NCBI RefSeq assembly: GCF_001571305.1 | Contig: NZ_BCTN01000001.1 | Coordinates: forward strand, 620,001-684,000 | Reading direction: 5' to 3' | Length of the DNA: 64,000 nucleotides | Source: Erwinia persicina NBRC 102418 | GTDB taxonomy: Bacteria; Pseudomonadota; Gammaproteobacteria; Enterobacterales; Enterobacteriaceae | Shown: positions 19,540 through 30,080 of the stretch, piece by piece | Layout of the letters: every line of letters begins with the position of its first letter | Position numbering within the stretch: the stretch's first letter is position 1 | Made by a program: the position numbers and the translations under genes | The notes under the pieces: model-generated | What the model saw: only the letters and a program-made list of their open reading frames with translations | The model's database searches: none | Told to the model about the DNA's origin: nothing

Positions 19540-20874
19540 ATGAACCATAAAAACCTGTTTGCTAAGTCTGCACTCGCAGCAGCAGTGGCGCTTGTTTCTT
19601 CTAATGCTTTCTCAGCTGGCTTTCAACTGAACGAATTCTCTACCATTGGTCTGGGTCGTGCTTATGCAGGCGAAGGGGCGATGGGCGATTCTGCCGCATC
19701 GGCCAGCCGTAACCCGGCAACCATGGCATTAATGGACCGTCCGATGTTTTCTATTGGCGCGGTATTTATTGATCCTGATGTGAATATTCAGGGGCAGTCT
19801 GGCGCAGGCAACAGTCTGAATGCCGATAATATTGCACCGACTCAGTGGGTGCCGAATATTCATTATGTACAACCGCTGAATGACCAGTGGTGGATCGGTG
19901 CCTCAGCCACCAGCAATTACGGTCTGGCAACAGAGTTTAATGACGGCTATGCCGGCGGTCCGTTTGCCGGTAAAACCGACCTGCTGACGATGAACCTGAA
20001 CCTCAGCACGGCCTACCGCCTTAACCAGCATTTCAGCTTTGGTGTGGGTTTTGATGCAGTCTACGCCCGGGCAAAAATCGAACGAACCATTGGCGAACTG
20101 GGTTCCTTCCTGCCCGCAGCCGGTTTACCTGCAGCGCCCGCCGATACCCAGATTGCCCACCTGAAAGGCGATGAATGGGGCTACGGCTGGAACGCCGGTG
20201 TGCTGTATGAAGTAGATGATAATAACCGCTTCGGTCTGACCTACCGCTCGGAAGTGAAAATTGACTTTGACGGTGACTACCGCAGTGATATTCCGGTCGC
20301 CTTTAACCCTATCGGCAGCCAGTTCGGGTTGCCTACCGGCACCAGCGGCAGCACCATTCCGGGCTCGCTGTCGCTGAACCTGCCTGAAATGTGGGAAATC
20401 TCCGGCTATCATAAAGTCGCACCGCAGTGGGCCGTTCACTACAGCATGGCATACACCAGTTGGAGCCAGTTCCAGGAATTGAAAGCGACCGGCAGCAACG
20501 GCCAGGATCTGTTCTATAAAGACGAAAGCTTCCACGATGCTTATCGTATCGCATTGGGTACCAGCTATTATTACGACGATAACTGGACCTTCCGTACCGG
20601 TATTGCCTTTGATGACAGCCCGGTGCCGTCAGATAAACGTTCTATTTCCATTCCCGATCAGGATCGTTTATGGCTGAGTGCCGGTACGTCATATGCCTTT
20701 AATAAAGACGCATCCGTGGATTTAGGCGTTTCCTATATGCACGGTAAAAAAGTCACCGTTAAAGAAGGCAATGATCCGATTGCCACCGCCCAGAATGGAC
20801 AGGCGACGCCTTATACCTTCAGCTCCAGCGGTAAAGCCTGGCTGTATGGCGCCAGTTTCAACTATAAATTCTGA
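19540..20874 (+). CDS. fadL: Outer-membrane long-chain fatty acid transporter FadL
   Basis: This 444-residue beta-barrel has a signal peptide ending NAFSA, followed by the plug sequence GFQLNEFST that occupies the FadL lumen. It ends in Phe, as outer-membrane barrels do. Close resemblance to E. coli FadL runs throughout. ATG 19540 is preferred over an in-frame GTG six bases earlier because TGAGG is better spaced from it. It passes long-chain fatty acids across the outer membrane for FadD and the beta-oxidation enzymes. Confidence 0.96.
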   Translation: MNHKNLFAKSALAAAVALVSSNAFSAGFQLNEFSTIGLGRAYAGEGAMGDSAASASRNPATMALMDRPMFSIGAVFIDPDVNIQGQSGAGNSLNADNIAPTQWVPNIHYVQPLNDQWWIGASATSNYGLATEFNDGYAGGPFAGKTDLLTMNLNLSTAYRLNQHFSFGVGFDAVYARAKIERTIGELGSFLPAAGLPAAPADTQIAHLKGDEWGYGWNAGVLYEVDDNNRFGLTYRSEVKIDFDGDYRSDIPVAFNPIGSQFGLPTGTSGSTIPGSLSLNLPEMWEISGYHKVAPQWAVHYSMAYTSWSQFQELKATGSNGQDLFYKDESFHDAYRIALGTSYYYDDNWTFRTGIAFDDSPVPSDKRSISIPDQDRLWLSAGTSYAFNKDASVDLGVSYMHGKKVTVKEGNDPIATAQNGQATPYTFSSSGKAWLYGASFNYKF

Positions 20875-20896
20875 GACGCCCCTTCAGAGTTAAAGC

Positions 20897-20929
20897 AAAA
20901 AAAAACCCCACGCCAGTGGGGTTTTTTAT
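20897..20929. terminator. Bidirectional terminator between fadL and mlaA
   Basis: CCCCAC (20906-20911) pairs with GTGGGG (20916-20921) across a four-base loop. A run of nine A lies before and six T after, so it works for both convergent genes. Confidence 0.9.
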
Positions 20930-20980
20930 TAGCGGAACAAACTGATGCCCGGACTTAAGCATTCAGCCTGAACGCAGGCG

Positions 20981-21742
20981 TTATTCGGCATCAATATCGC
21001 CCAGGTCATTCTTAATCGCTGCCGCATTCGGGTTCTCCTGCGGGATCAGCTTACCGTCACTCGCCAGGAAATCATGATGCTGGAAATAAGCCGCACGCAT
21101 AAAGGCGTAAGGATCGTTTGAATTCTTCAGAATCGCGTCGGAATCCAGCAGCTGCGCGCGGGTTTCAATCCCTTCCAGCGCCCATTTCCCTGCCGACATC
21201 CACCAGGTCAGCCACAGCAGCGGCGGATAGACATCATCCACCAGGCCACCGATATCTTCACGCGGGGTAAACCCCCCGTATGCCGGCACTTCCACGTAGG
21301 TACCGTAGCCCACACCGTAGTGACCCAGCGTACTGCCAAAGGCGCGCGGCTCTTCTTTTGCCAGCTTCGGGTTCGCCATCGACGCAACGTCAATCAGCCC
21401 CCCCATGCCCAGCAGCGTGTTCAGGAAGAAACGGTTAAAGTGCACCATCGCCTTATACGGATTGCCTTCGATAAAGTAGTTCACCATCGTCGACGGTTCG
21501 TTAAGGTTGGTGAAGAAGTTACCCAGCCCGTTACGCGCAGGCTGCGGCACATAATCACGCCACGCCACGGCAACCGGGCGCAGGACATACGGATCCAGCA
21601 CGTTGTAGTTAAAGTTGAACATGGACCGGTTGAAACCTTCCAGAGGATCGGCATGTCCCTGAGGTTGATCCCCTGTCTTAGAACTGGCACAGCCGACCAT
21701 CAGTACGCTCGCCAGCGCTAAACCCGTCAGGCGATAGCTCAT
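20981..21742 (-). CDS. mlaA: Outer-membrane lipoprotein MlaA (VacJ)
   Basis: This 253-residue lipoprotein has the lipobox LMVGC with acylated Cys18 and the MlaA core (DPLEGFNRSMFNFNY at about residues 32-46). MlaA takes mislocalised phospholipids from the outer leaflet and hands them to MlaC. It follows ccmI by 34 bases on the same strand, so some read-through from the ccm operon is possible. In E. coli mlaA stands next to yfdC instead. Confidence 0.94.
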   Translation of the reverse strand: MSYRLTGLALASVLMVGCASSKTGDQPQGHADPLEGFNRSMFNFNYNVLDPYVLRPVAVAWRDYVPQPARNGLGNFFTNLNEPSTMVNYFIEGNPYKAMVHFNRFFLNTLLGMGGLIDVASMANPKLAKEEPRAFGSTLGHYGVGYGTYVEVPAYGGFTPREDIGGLVDDVYPPLLWLTWWMSAGKWALEGIETRAQLLDSDAILKNSNDPYAFMRAAYFQHHDFLASDGKLIPQENPNAAAIKNDLGDIDAE

Positions 21743-21776
21743 AGTTTTCTCCCTGTACTTTTTAGATTATCGCCCG

Positions 21777-22985
21777 CTATTGCCGGTTAATTTCAACGGC
21801 AAGCTGCTGTTGACCTGAAAATGGCAGTATCTCGCTCAACCCGAACCAGTCGCCGGGTGAACGATTTACGCTGCCGTCGCGTGAGATGCGTACGCGAACC
21901 TGCACCTGATGCTGCGCGGATAGTAACCGATCGGGCATCATGGCATTACTGTCATCCAGCGTGATCGATAAAGGAAAATGACTCAACGGCACTTTTTTCA
22001 CGGCTACGGGAACCTGCGAAATACCGTCAGACACAGAAATATACAACACTCCGTCCTTCGGTAACATTTTTTCTGCCGCCGGGGACAGACTGATCGTTAA
22101 TGCCAGGCGGCTGTTCTCTTTACCTGACGCACTTTTCGCCTGCTGAATGCTGCGCTGGATCATGACCGCACGTCCGTCACCCTCAGGCAGCAGTGACAAC
22201 ATCTTATTCCATGATGCAATCGCCTGCGCATAATCTTGCTGGCTGTAGGCATTGAATGCTAACAGCCCCTGCACCTGCACACTGTCGGGATACTGCACCG
22301 CCATCGGCTCCAGCATCATCAGGGCTTCGCGGTTATCCTGCGGATCGGCAGACCGCGTCAGCACATCGGCATAGCTGAGCCGGACATCCAGGTCGCCAGG
22401 GGCCAGCTGTAGCGCATGACGGAAGGCCTGGGTGGCCATCGCGGCGTTATTCAGCACCATGCCAAGGCGGCCCAGCATTTTCCAGTCATCAAGATTACCG
22501 GGATCGGTTTGCAGCCCGGAACGGATGCCCAGCGCCAGACGCGCCAGTTGTTCCATACTGAGCGGTCGCGCCTGAGGGTCCATCACCTGCGCCCGCAGTG
22601 CAGGCAGCTCATTTTTCACCTGCTGCCAGACCATCACCTGCTGCAGGCCTCCCGTCTTAAAATAGACGCCAAGGCTGATCAGTATGAGGATCACCGCCCC
22701 GGGCAGCAGCACCCAGCGGCTGATCTGACGTGCCTGCGGCGGCGAGGTCTGCTGCGGAATATCCAGCAGCAGCGTTTCCTGCAGCTCCCGCACCATCTCG
22801 GGGCGATCGGCTACGACGCCCTGCCCCTCATCCTCTTCCAGCTCCTGCAGACGCTGATGATAAAAGACCTGATTCAACTGGTCGCGATCGGTTGTGCTAT
22901 CGCTTCTGCGACGCCCGGCGCCGAATAAAAGCAGCCCACAGGCGGCCACCAGCAGGATCAGGATCGTTAACCAAAGCGCACTCAT
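21777..22985 (-). CDS. ccmI: Cytochrome c maturation protein CcmI
   Basis: This 402-residue protein has two membrane segments (near residues 3-20 and 92-108) and a periplasmic TPR-like region holding apocytochrome. In E. coli this module is fused to the C-terminus of CcmH; here it is a separate gene whose ATG overlaps the ccmH stop. Last gene of the ccm operon. Confidence 0.88.
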   Translation of the reverse strand: MSALWLTILILLVAACGLLLFGAGRRRSDSTTDRDQLNQVFYHQRLQELEEDEGQGVVADRPEMVRELQETLLLDIPQQTSPPQARQISRWVLLPGAVILILISLGVYFKTGGLQQVMVWQQVKNELPALRAQVMDPQARPLSMEQLARLALGIRSGLQTDPGNLDDWKMLGRLGMVLNNAAMATQAFRHALQLAPGDLDVRLSYADVLTRSADPQDNREALMMLEPMAVQYPDSVQVQGLLAFNAYSQQDYAQAIASWNKMLSLLPEGDGRAVMIQRSIQQAKSASGKENSRLALTISLSPAAEKMLPKDGVLYISVSDGISQVPVAVKKVPLSHFPLSITLDDSNAMMPDRLLSAQHQVQVRVRISRDGSVNRSPGDWFGLSEILPFSGQQQLAVEINRQ

Positions 22986-23443
22986 GATTGCTTCCCGTCA
23001 TTCTTTAACAGTGCATCCAGCCGCTGCTGCTGTTCGGCATCCAGCTCGACGCGTACGGCCCGTTTACGGCTGCGCAGGATGATCACCAGCGCGCCGATAA
23101 TGACAAACAGAGCCGGCCCGGCCCAGAGGATCAGCGTCGACGGGGTGACCGGCGGCTGGTAAGAAACAAAATTACCGTAGCGCGCCACCATATAAGCCTT
23201 CACCTGTTCAGGCGTCTGTCCGGCCTGTAACAGCTGATACACCTTCAGGCGCATATCGCCCGCTATCATGGCGTTTGAGTCAGCAATACTGTTGTTCTGA
23301 CACTTCGGACAGCGCAGTGACGCCGTGAGCTGGCGGTACTGCTGCTCCTGGGCCACTGTCGCGAAGGAATAAGTATCAATGTTGTCAGCCTGTACGCCCG
23401 CGCTGAACAGCACCAGCGCCAGCAGGATCCCGTACGCTCTCAC
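22982..23443 (-). CDS. ccmH: Cytochrome c maturation thioredoxin-like protein CcmH
   Basis: This protein has the redox motif LRCPKCQ (Cys45 and Cys48), a signal peptide ending GVQA and one membrane segment near residues 102-122. It reduces apocytochrome Cys pairs before haem ligation. I take the GTG at 23443 as start because it overlaps the ccmG stop (GTGA), giving 153 residues; a longer frame from 23473 lacks signal-peptide character at its start. Confidence 0.9.
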   Translation of the reverse strand: MRAYGILLALVLFSAGVQADNIDTYSFATVAQEQQYRQLTASLRCPKCQNNSIADSNAMIAGDMRLKVYQLLQAGQTPEQVKAYMVARYGNFVSYQPPVTPSTLILWAGPALFVIIGALVIILRSRKRAVRVELDAEQQQRLDALLKNDGKQS

Positions 23444-23997
23444 GATCCGACCCCCTGGCTGTATTTCTGCCACAGTGGTTTCACCTCATCATGCCAGACC
23501 CGTTCGTTCATATCCCCGGCGTGGCGATAGCGGATAATGCCGTGACCGTCGATCAAAAACGTTTCCGGTGCGCCGTACACGCCCAGATCCAGCCCGAGCA
23601 TTCCGTCCCCGTCATACAGACTCAGGGCATACGGATTACCCAGGCTGTTCAGCCAGTCGACCGCTTTCTGCCGGTTGTCTTTATAGTTCAGCCCCACCAC
23701 GCGCACGCCCTGCGCGGCCAGGGTATTCAGATACTGATGCTCGGCCCGGCAGGTCGGGCACCAGGTGGCCCAGACGTTCAGCAGGATCGGTTTGCCGTCG
23801 TTAAGCACCGACTGGTCATAGGTTTTGCCCGGCTGCTCCAGCGACTCCAGCTTAAAAACCGGCACCGGCTTACCGACCAGCGCGGACTCCAGCCGGGTGG
23901 GGTCGTCCCCATTGGCATTGCGACTGAGCTGCCAGAGCAGCGCCGCGGCCAGCAGTAAAAACAGGATCAGCGGGATATACAGCACTTTCTTATTCAT
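23440..23997 (-). CDS. ccmG: Thiol:disulfide interchange protein CcmG (DsbE)
   Basis: This 185-residue membrane-anchored thioredoxin has the redox motif WCPTC with Cys80 and Cys83. It delivers reductant from DsbD to the apocytochrome and CcmH pathway. Start and stop overlap its ccm neighbours by four bases. Confidence 0.94.
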   Translation of the reverse strand: MNKKVLYIPLILFLLLAAALLWQLSRNANGDDPTRLESALVGKPVPVFKLESLEQPGKTYDQSVLNDGKPILLNVWATWCPTCRAEHQYLNTLAAQGVRVVGLNYKDNRQKAVDWLNSLGNPYALSLYDGDGMLGLDLGVYGAPETFLIDGHGIIRYRHAGDMNERVWHDEVKPLWQKYSQGVGS

Positions 23998-25949
23998 ACC
24001 GCCTCCTTAAGGGCTTTTTTACGCGACCGGTAGCGGGGATCCAGCAGGCACAGCACCCCACCGATCGCCATAAACACGCCACCAAACCAGATCCAGCGCA
24101 CGAAGGGTTTATAGTACAGACGCACCGCCCAGGATTTGTCGTCCAGCTCTTCGCCCAGCGCCGCGTAAAGGTCGCGGGTGAATCCACCGTCGATGGCCGC
24201 TTCCGTCATCATGGTTCGCGCCGCGCTGTAGAAGCGTTTTTCCGCCGACAGCGTCGCCTCATGCTTTCCATCGCGGGTGACGTCTATTACCCCCGACGTA
24301 CCGGAATAGTTCGGGCCCACCAGGCGATCCACGCCGCGCAGCGTGAAGTGGTAACCGGCCACGTCCACGCCGTCGCCCTCTTTCATACGCACATCGCGTT
24401 CCACGCTGTAATTCTGACTGAAGGCAATACCGATCACCGTCACCGCAACACCCAGGTGGCCGAGCACCATCCCCCAGTGGCTGCGCGACAGGTGCCGCAG
24501 TCCGCTGAAGAAGCCGTGCCGGTGAGTAGCGCGCTCGTGCAGTTCCATCAAGGTCAGGATAATCACCCAGACCGCCATCAGCAGGCCCACCACCGTCATC
24601 GCCTCAATACGATCCTGCATCAGCCACGGCAGCAGGACGGACAGTAGCAGCGTGACCAGCAGCGCCAGCCCGAGCCGTTTCCACAGTTTCTGTGGCTGAT
24701 CCCGCCGCCAGCGCACCAGCGGGCCGATGCCCATCAGCAGCGCCATCGGTGCCATCAGCCAGGTAAATAAGGTATTGAAGAAGGGTTCGCCGATAGAGAT
24801 GGTGCCCAGCCCCAGCTGCTTATGCACCAGCGGCAGCAGCGTGCCGAGCAGGACCACCAGCATCGCGGCGATCAGCAGCACGTTGTTGCCCAGCAGGAAC
24901 GATTCGCGCGACCAGGCCTCATTCTGCACCCGGCTGCGCACCTTGCCGCCTTTAATGGCGTAGAGAAGCAGCGAACCGCCAATCACAATAATCAGGAAGG
25001 CAAGGATAAACATGCCGCGCGCCGGATCAGAGGCAAAGGAGTGAACCGATACCAGCACCCCGGAGCGCACCAGGAAGGTGCCCAGCAGGCTGAGGGAGAA
25101 AGCAGTGATCGCCAGCAGCACCGTCCAGGCTTTGAAGGTGCCGCGTTTTTCCGTCACCGCCAGCGAGTGAATCAGTGCGGTGCCGGCCAGCCACGGCATA
25201 AAGGAAGCATTTTCTACCGGATCCCAGAACCACCAACCACCCCAGCCGAGCTCGTAATAGGCCCAGGCCGACCCCAGCACAATGCCGATGGTGAGAAACA
25301 CCCAGGCTGCCGTGGTCCAGGGTCGCGACCAGCGCGCCCAGGCCGTATCCAGCCGCCCGGCCATCAGTGAAGCAATGGCAAAAGCAAAGGCCACGGAGAA
25401 ACCGACGTAACCCATATACAGCAGCGGCGGATGGAAGATCAGGCCGATATCCTGCAGCATCGGGTTCAGGTCGCTGCCGTCGATCGGGAAGTCTGGCAGC
25501 GTGCGGGTGAACGGATTGGACGTCAGGGTGATAAACAGCAGGAAGCCGAGGTTGATCATCCCCATTACCGCCAGTACGCGCGCGATGGCATCCTCCGGCA
25601 TGGAACGACTGAGCAGCGCCACCGCCAGCGTCCAGACGCTGAGCAGCAGCACCCACAGCAGCAGCGATCCCTCATGCGCGCCCCAGGTAGCGGCAATACG
25701 GTAATAGACCGGCAGCAGGGTATTTGAGTTGGTGGCCACATAGGCAACGCTGAAATCATTCACCACAAACGCATGGACGAGGATGGCAAAGGCCCCGGCG
25801 ATGCACGCAAACAGCCCGTAGGTCAGCGGACGCGCCAGCCCCATCAGACGCCGGTCCTGGCGTGCGGCCCCCCACAGGGGATAAACACTCAGCAGCAGGG
25901 AGAGTGCCAGCGCCAGGCACAGCAGGAAACTGCCCACTTCCGGCATCAT
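23994..25949 (-). CDS. ccmF: Haem lyase subunit CcmF
   Basis: This 651-residue polytopic protein has the tryptophan-rich haem-handling motif [13 protein letters not shown] and about 15 membrane segments. With CcmH and CcmI it forms the ligase that attaches haem from holo-CcmE to CxxCH motifs. Full length. Confidence 0.96.
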   Translation of the reverse strand: MMPEVGSFLLCLALALSLLLSVYPLWGAARQDRRLMGLARPLTYGLFACIAGAFAILVHAFVVNDFSVAYVATNSNTLLPVYYRIAATWGAHEGSLLLWVLLLSVWTLAVALLSRSMPEDAIARVLAVMGMINLGFLLFITLTSNPFTRTLPDFPIDGSDLNPMLQDIGLIFHPPLLYMGYVGFSVAFAFAIASLMAGRLDTAWARWSRPWTTAAWVFLTIGIVLGSAWAYYELGWGGWWFWDPVENASFMPWLAGTALIHSLAVTEKRGTFKAWTVLLAITAFSLSLLGTFLVRSGVLVSVHSFASDPARGMFILAFLIIVIGGSLLLYAIKGGKVRSRVQNEAWSRESFLLGNNVLLIAAMLVVLLGTLLPLVHKQLGLGTISIGEPFFNTLFTWLMAPMALLMGIGPLVRWRRDQPQKLWKRLGLALLVTLLLSVLLPWLMQDRIEAMTVVGLLMAVWVIILTLMELHERATHRHGFFSGLRHLSRSHWGMVLGHLGVAVTVIGIAFSQNYSVERDVRMKEGDGVDVAGYHFTLRGVDRLVGPNYSGTSGVIDVTRDGKHEATLSAEKRFYSAARTMMTEAAIDGGFTRDLYAALGEELDDKSWAVRLYYKPFVRWIWFGGVFMAIGGVLCLLDPRYRSRKKALKEAV

Positions 25950-26437
25950 GGCTGGCCTCCCGCTGCGGCGCTGGCGGCGGTGGCCGCCGGGGAACGGTGA
26001 TTTTTCTTCATTGCGTCTTCAATTTCCGGCGGGGTGTATTTTTCATCATGCTTTGCCAGCACCTCGGAGGCCGTCACGTGAGTGCCGTCCTGCAGGACGC
26101 CCTGCGCCACTACGCCCTGCCCTTCACGGAACAGATCCGGCAGGATCCCTTCGTAGCTGACGCTGATCACTCCCACCGCGTCATAGAGCTTGAACGACAC
26201 TTTCAGCGTATGCGGATCGCGCTTCACGCTGCCCGGCAGCACCATCCCGCCCACGCGCAGACGCTGGCCCGGCTCCGGTTTCACCTGCTGGTCCCCCTTG
26301 CCGTTGATCACTTCACCCGGCGTATAGAACAGGTCGATGTTCGATCGCAGCGCGTACATCACCAGCGCGGTAGCGAGCCCCAACCCGACCAGCACCAGCG
26401 TCACCAGAATCAGGCGGTTTTTACGACGGGGATTCAC
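25946..26437 (-). CDS. ccmE: Haem chaperone CcmE
   Basis: This 163-residue protein has an N-terminal membrane anchor and a periplasmic beta-barrel. His130 in LAKHDEKY is the residue that binds haem covalently, with Tyr134 beside it. The C-terminal tail is extended and rich in Ala and Pro. Overlaps ccmF and ccmD by four bases each. Confidence 0.95.
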   Translation of the reverse strand: MNPRRKNRLILVTLVLVGLGLATALVMYALRSNIDLFYTPGEVINGKGDQQVKPEPGQRLRVGGMVLPGSVKRDPHTLKVSFKLYDAVGVISVSYEGILPDLFREGQGVVAQGVLQDGTHVTASEVLAKHDEKYTPPEIEDAMKKNHRSPAATAASAAAGGQP

Positions 26438-26667
26438 GATTTTTCTCCTGCCGCGGCGGGGGCGGCCTTTTTCATTTTTACCGCACGAATGCGTTGTTCA
26501 CGTGCCTGGCGCTGGCGGATCCCGGCCAGCAGGCGACGACGCTGCCACAGCGTGTGCAGCACCAGCAGAGCCAGCGGGATCAGCGTGCTGGCAACGGCCA
26601 GCCAGACGTAGAAGGCATAGTGGCCCATGGCAAAAAAATCATGCCAGGATGCAAAGGCAGGGGTCAT
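26434..26667 (-). CDS. ccmD: Haem exporter protein CcmD
   Basis: This 77-residue protein has one membrane segment (about residues 19-38) after [18 protein letters not shown] and a basic C-terminal tail, as in CcmD. It is needed to release holo-CcmE from the CcmABC complex. The ATG at 26667 overlaps the ccmC stop; the longer open frame upstream is a shadow of ccmC. Confidence 0.93.
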   Translation of the reverse strand: MTPAFASWHDFFAMGHYAFYVWLAVASTLIPLALLVLHTLWQRRRLLAGIRQRQAREQRIRAVKMKKAAPAAAGEKS

Positions 26668-27407
26668 ACGCTGCGCCCTCCTTTTGCCGCGATCGCCGCC
26701 ACCCAAGGACGGTGGCGCTCGCTGTGGAGCAGCAGATTGCGCAGGCGCAGCAGCGTCAGGGTGATAAACACCAGCCAGACGCCAAGCACCGCCCACAGCA
26801 GCGGCGGACGCATACTCGGATCGACGGCCTGTAACAGCACCCCGGAGGAGCCCTGATGCAGGGTGTTCCACCAGTTAACGGAGTAGTGAATAATCGGCAG
26901 GTTAATGACCCCCACGAGGATCATAATGCCCGAGGCACGTCCGGCCGCCCGGCGATCCTCAAAGGCGTGATACAGCGCGATAGCACCGATATAGAGGAAC
27001 AGCAGCACCAGCTCAGAGGTCAGACGCGCGTCCCACTTCCACCACGCCCCCCACATCGGTTTGCCCCAGGCGGCCCCGGTCACCAGCGCAATAAAGGTAT
27101 ACACCGCGCCAATGGGTGCCATGGCCATCGCGGCAAGATCGGCGGTTTTCCACTGCCAGACCAGCCCGATAAAAGCGGCGACGGCCATGGAGCCATAGAT
27201 CCCCATCGACCACATGGCCATCGGCACGTGGATATAGATGATACGAAAACCGTCACCCTGCTCAGAGGCTGGCGGGGCGAAGCCAAAGCCCCACACCCAG
27301 CCCAGCAACAGCACGGCCACGCCCGGGATCGCAAACCACGGTACAAAGCGACCGCATAACTGGTACAGCCGCTCCGGCTTGCCCAGCTGATGTATCCATT
27401 TCCACAT
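26664..27407 (-). CDS. ccmC: Haem exporter protein CcmC
   Basis: This 247-residue protein has six membrane segments and the WWxWD-type motif (GAWWKWDARLTSE). It loads haem onto CcmE. The ATG at 27407 gives MWKWIHQL, as in E. coli; an in-frame TTG and GTG further upstream are less likely. A 90-base gap separates it from ccmB, the largest inside the operon. Confidence 0.94.
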   Translation of the reverse strand: MWKWIHQLGKPERLYQLCGRFVPWFAIPGVAVLLLGWVWGFGFAPPASEQGDGFRIIYIHVPMAMWSMGIYGSMAVAAFIGLVWQWKTADLAAMAMAPIGAVYTFIALVTGAAWGKPMWGAWWKWDARLTSELVLLFLYIGAIALYHAFEDRRAAGRASGIMILVGVINLPIIHYSVNWWNTLHQGSSGVLLQAVDPSMRPPLLWAVLGVWLVFITLTLLRLRNLLLHSERHRPWVAAIAAKGGRSV

Positions 27408-27497
27408 TATTATTTTGCTCACAGTCAAAAAGTCATCGTTCTGGTGTTGTTCGTCAATCGTACGTACGTCAGCCTGTTATTCTGTCTTATCAGCCGG

Positions 27498-28157
27498 TTA
27501 GTGTACGCTTACTCGTAGTGCCGCCGCCGTGGCAAAAGGTGCCAGCGTCGCACTGCCGGCCAGCAGGGCGCCCAGCAGGGCCAGATAACCATCAACCGGC
27601 AGCCCCTGGCTGGCCGCTTCAATCGCCCCACTGGCAAAAATGACAACCGGCACGGCCAGCGGCAGCACCAGTAAACTCAGTAATACTCCGCCCCGACGCA
27701 GCCCGACGGTCAACCCGACGCCAATCGCCCCCAGCAGACTGAGCGTGGGCGTCCCCAGCAGCAGCGTCAGCGCCACCGCACGCCAGGTGGTAAAATCCAG
27801 CGACAGCAGCAGCGCCACCAGCGGCGAGAGGATCAGCAACGGCAGGCCGGTGACCATCCAGTGGGCGGCAACCTTACCGAGCACCGTCAGCGGCAGCGGC
27901 GTGGGCAGCAGCAGCAGCTGTTCCAGCGATCCGTCGAGAAAATCGTCACGGAACAGACGCTCCAGCGCCAGCAGGGACGAAAGCAGCGCCGCCACCCAGA
28001 TAATGCCGGGCGCAATCCGCGCCAGCAGCTCAGGCTCCGGCCCGATCCCTAAAGGAAACAGGGTGATGACAATCAGAAAGAACCACAGAGGGTTAACGAT
28101 TTCCGCCCCGCTGCGAAACGCGATGCGCAGCTCCCGCTTCATGACCGGCCACAGCAT
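27498..28157 (-). CDS. ccmB: Haem exporter membrane subunit CcmB
   Basis: This 219-residue protein has six membrane segments and matches E. coli CcmB throughout (for example NPLWFFLIVITLFPLGIGPEP). The ATG at 28157 overlaps the ccmA stop (ATGA); the longer open frame upstream lies inside ccmA. It forms the ABC complex with CcmA. Confidence 0.95.
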   Translation of the reverse strand: MLWPVMKRELRIAFRSGAEIVNPLWFFLIVITLFPLGIGPEPELLARIAPGIIWVAALLSSLLALERLFRDDFLDGSLEQLLLLPTPLPLTVLGKVAAHWMVTGLPLLILSPLVALLLSLDFTTWRAVALTLLLGTPTLSLLGAIGVGLTVGLRRGGVLLSLLVLPLAVPVVIFASGAIEAASQGLPVDGYLALLGALLAGSATLAPFATAAALRVSVH

Positions 28158-28774
28158 CAGACGGCCCCGCCTGACGTCAGGCGAATGCGGCTGAGGCTGA
28201 CCGCCGCCGCAGGAAGCGCCTGATGCGTGGTCAGGATCACCGCCCCGCCCTGCCCGGCATGCTGTATAAACAGTGACATCAGCGTTTCCACACCGGATTG
28301 ATCGATAGCGGTTAACGGCTCGTCGAGGATCCACAGGGGAGCACGGGACAGCCACAGCCGGGCCAGCGCCACGCGCCGCTGCTGACCGGCCGACAGCCGG
28401 GCAACGGCTACGTCTTCATAGCCGGTGAGGTCGACCTGCTCCAGCGCCTGCCAGAGTTCGTCCTGCGACGCGTGCGGATACCAGAAACGGAGGTTTTCAA
28501 GCGGGGTCAGTACGGCTTTTACCCCCGGCAGATGGCCAATGTAGAGCAGGCTGGCGTAAAACGCGTCGCGCTGCTGGCGGATGTTGCGCTGTTGCCAGAG
28601 CACGGCCCCCTGCTCGGGCTGGCTGAGACCGGTCAGAATGCGTAACAGGGAGCTTTTGCCCGCGCCGTTTTCCCCTTCCACCTGCACCATATCGCCGGCT
28701 TTAACGGTAAAACTGAGATCGCTAAAGAGCGTTCGCTCATCGCGAACACATGTCAGATTTTGGGCTGCCAGCAT
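28157..28774 (-). CDS. ccmA: Haem exporter ATP-binding protein CcmA
   Basis: This 205-residue ATPase has Walker [10 protein letters not shown] (residues 34-42), signature LSAGQQRR and Walker B LWILDEP. ATP hydrolysis drives release of holo-CcmE. First gene of the operon; its promoter must lie in 28775-29017, where the divergent yfdC promoter also lies. In E. coli the ccm operon follows nap; no nap gene is seen here. Confidence 0.95.
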   Translation of the reverse strand: MLAAQNLTCVRDERTLFSDLSFTVKAGDMVQVEGENGAGKSSLLRILTGLSQPEQGAVLWQQRNIRQQRDAFYASLLYIGHLPGVKAVLTPLENLRFWYPHASQDELWQALEQVDLTGYEDVAVARLSAGQQRRVALARLWLSRAPLWILDEPLTAIDQSGVETLMSLFIQHAGQGGAVILTTHQALPAAAVSLSRIRLTSGGAV

Positions 28775-29017
28775 GAGAGGAAAATCGCATAGTGTTAAAT
28801 TTAATGGCGGGATAGTACCACAAAGAGTGTGTCTGCCTAAGCTGACCAGGCCCGGTCTGTGGCCGTCTACCCCCTTAAAACCCCCTGAAATGGCGGCTTT
28901 TTAAACGATTGTAGCCTGTGGTTAAAGCTTTGTTACTCTTAATCTTAAACAGGGTGACCTGACATCACATCAGCAAATACCCGCTACGCTTAGGGGATAA
29001 CTATTTTTTCGGGAACG

Positions 29018-29935
29018 ATGATGAAAACCACACAAAACGATAATGAAAACCAGGTAGAAAGTGAGGAAAGCGAACAGGGTGAGGAGATTGAGGTGGATGA
29101 AGATGCCCTTCCCTCCCGCGCTGCCGCCGTTCACGAGCAGATACGTCAGGAGGGGGAGAAGGAGCTGGAGCGTGACGGACTGGCGCTGCTGTTTTCCGCC
29201 ATCGCCGCCGGGCTGTCGATGGGAGCCTCGCTGATGGCGAAAGGGATCTTCCAGGTGAATCTGCATGATGTCCCCGGCGGCTTTTTGCTGGAGAACCTGG
29301 GCTACACCTTTGGCTTTATCATCGTCATTATGGCGCGCCAGCAGCTGTTTACCGAAAACACCGTGACCGCCGTTCTGCCGGTGATGCACAAACCCAGCGG
29401 CAGTAACGTGCTGCTGCTGATGCGCCTGTGGGGCCTGGTGCTGCTCGGTAACCTGATCGGCACGGCGCTGGCCGCGCTGGCCTTTAACCATATGCCGATT
29501 TTCGACGACGCCGTTCGCGGTGCCTTTGTCACCATCAGTCAGAAAGTGATGGAGAATACTCCCGGCGAAATGTTTGCCAACGCGGTGGTGTCCGGCTGGA
29601 TCATTGCCACCATGGTGTGGATGTTCCCCTCAGCGGGTGCGGCAAAAATCTGGATCATTATCCTGATGACCTGGCTGGTGGCGCTGGGCGACCTGGCGCA
29701 TATCGTGGTGGGCTCGGTCGAGATCTTCTATCTGGTGTTTAACGGCGATATTCCGTGGCAGGAGTTTATCTGGCCGTTTGCCCTGCCGACGCTGGCAGGC
29801 AATATTATTGGCGGTACCTTTATCTTCGCGCTGATCAGCCATGCGCAGATTCGCAACGATATGAGCAACAAAGCCAAAGCGGAAGCCGAAGCGAAGCGCC
29901 AGCAGAAAAAAGAGGCCGCAGAACAGGACAATTGA
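29018..29935 (+). CDS. yfdC: Formate/nitrite transporter-family inner-membrane protein YfdC
   Basis: This 305-residue protein has an acidic N-terminal tail, a FNT-like six-helix core (about residues 60-275) and a charged Lys/Glu/Ala C-terminal tail. It matches E. coli YfdC, whose transported substrate is unknown. Located just upstream of argW, as in E. coli. Two adjacent ATGs (29018, 29021) are possible starts. Confidence 0.9.
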   Translation: MMKTTQNDNENQVESEESEQGEEIEVDEDALPSRAAAVHEQIRQEGEKELERDGLALLFSAIAAGLSMGASLMAKGIFQVNLHDVPGGFLLENLGYTFGFIIVIMARQQLFTENTVTAVLPVMHKPSGSNVLLLMRLWGLVLLGNLIGTALAALAFNHMPIFDDAVRGAFVTISQKVMENTPGEMFANAVVSGWIIATMVWMFPSAGAAKIWIIILMTWLVALGDLAHIVVGSVEIFYLVFNGDIPWQEFIWPFALPTLAGNIIGGTFIFALISHAQIRNDMSNKAKAEAEAKRQQKKEAAEQDN

Positions 29936-30005
29936 TGGTTAATCGCGCAGTCAGCGCGGTAAGTGGTTAATCTGCGGCATGAATTGCGCTATACTGCGCG
30001 CCGCT

Positions 30006-30080
30006 GTCCCCTTAGTTAAATGGATATAACGAGCCCCTCCTAAGGGCTAGTTGCAGGTTCGATTCCTGCAGGGGACACCA
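30006..30080 (+). tRNA. argW: tRNA-Arg (anticodon CCU)
   Basis: A complete cloverleaf is present: acceptor GTCCCCT with AGGGGAC, D stem GTTA/TAAC, anticodon stem AGCCC/GGGCT around loop CTCCTAA, T arm GCAGG-TTCGATT-CCTGC, and an encoded CCA. It decodes AGG. In E. coli this gene is an integration site for prophages; here a T6SS locus follows on its 3' side. Confidence 0.97.

Noticed and set aside
26434-26871. ccmD read from the far upstream start at 26871
   Set aside because: The extra 68 residues are the ccmC sequence in another frame; the conserved CcmD start is at 26667.
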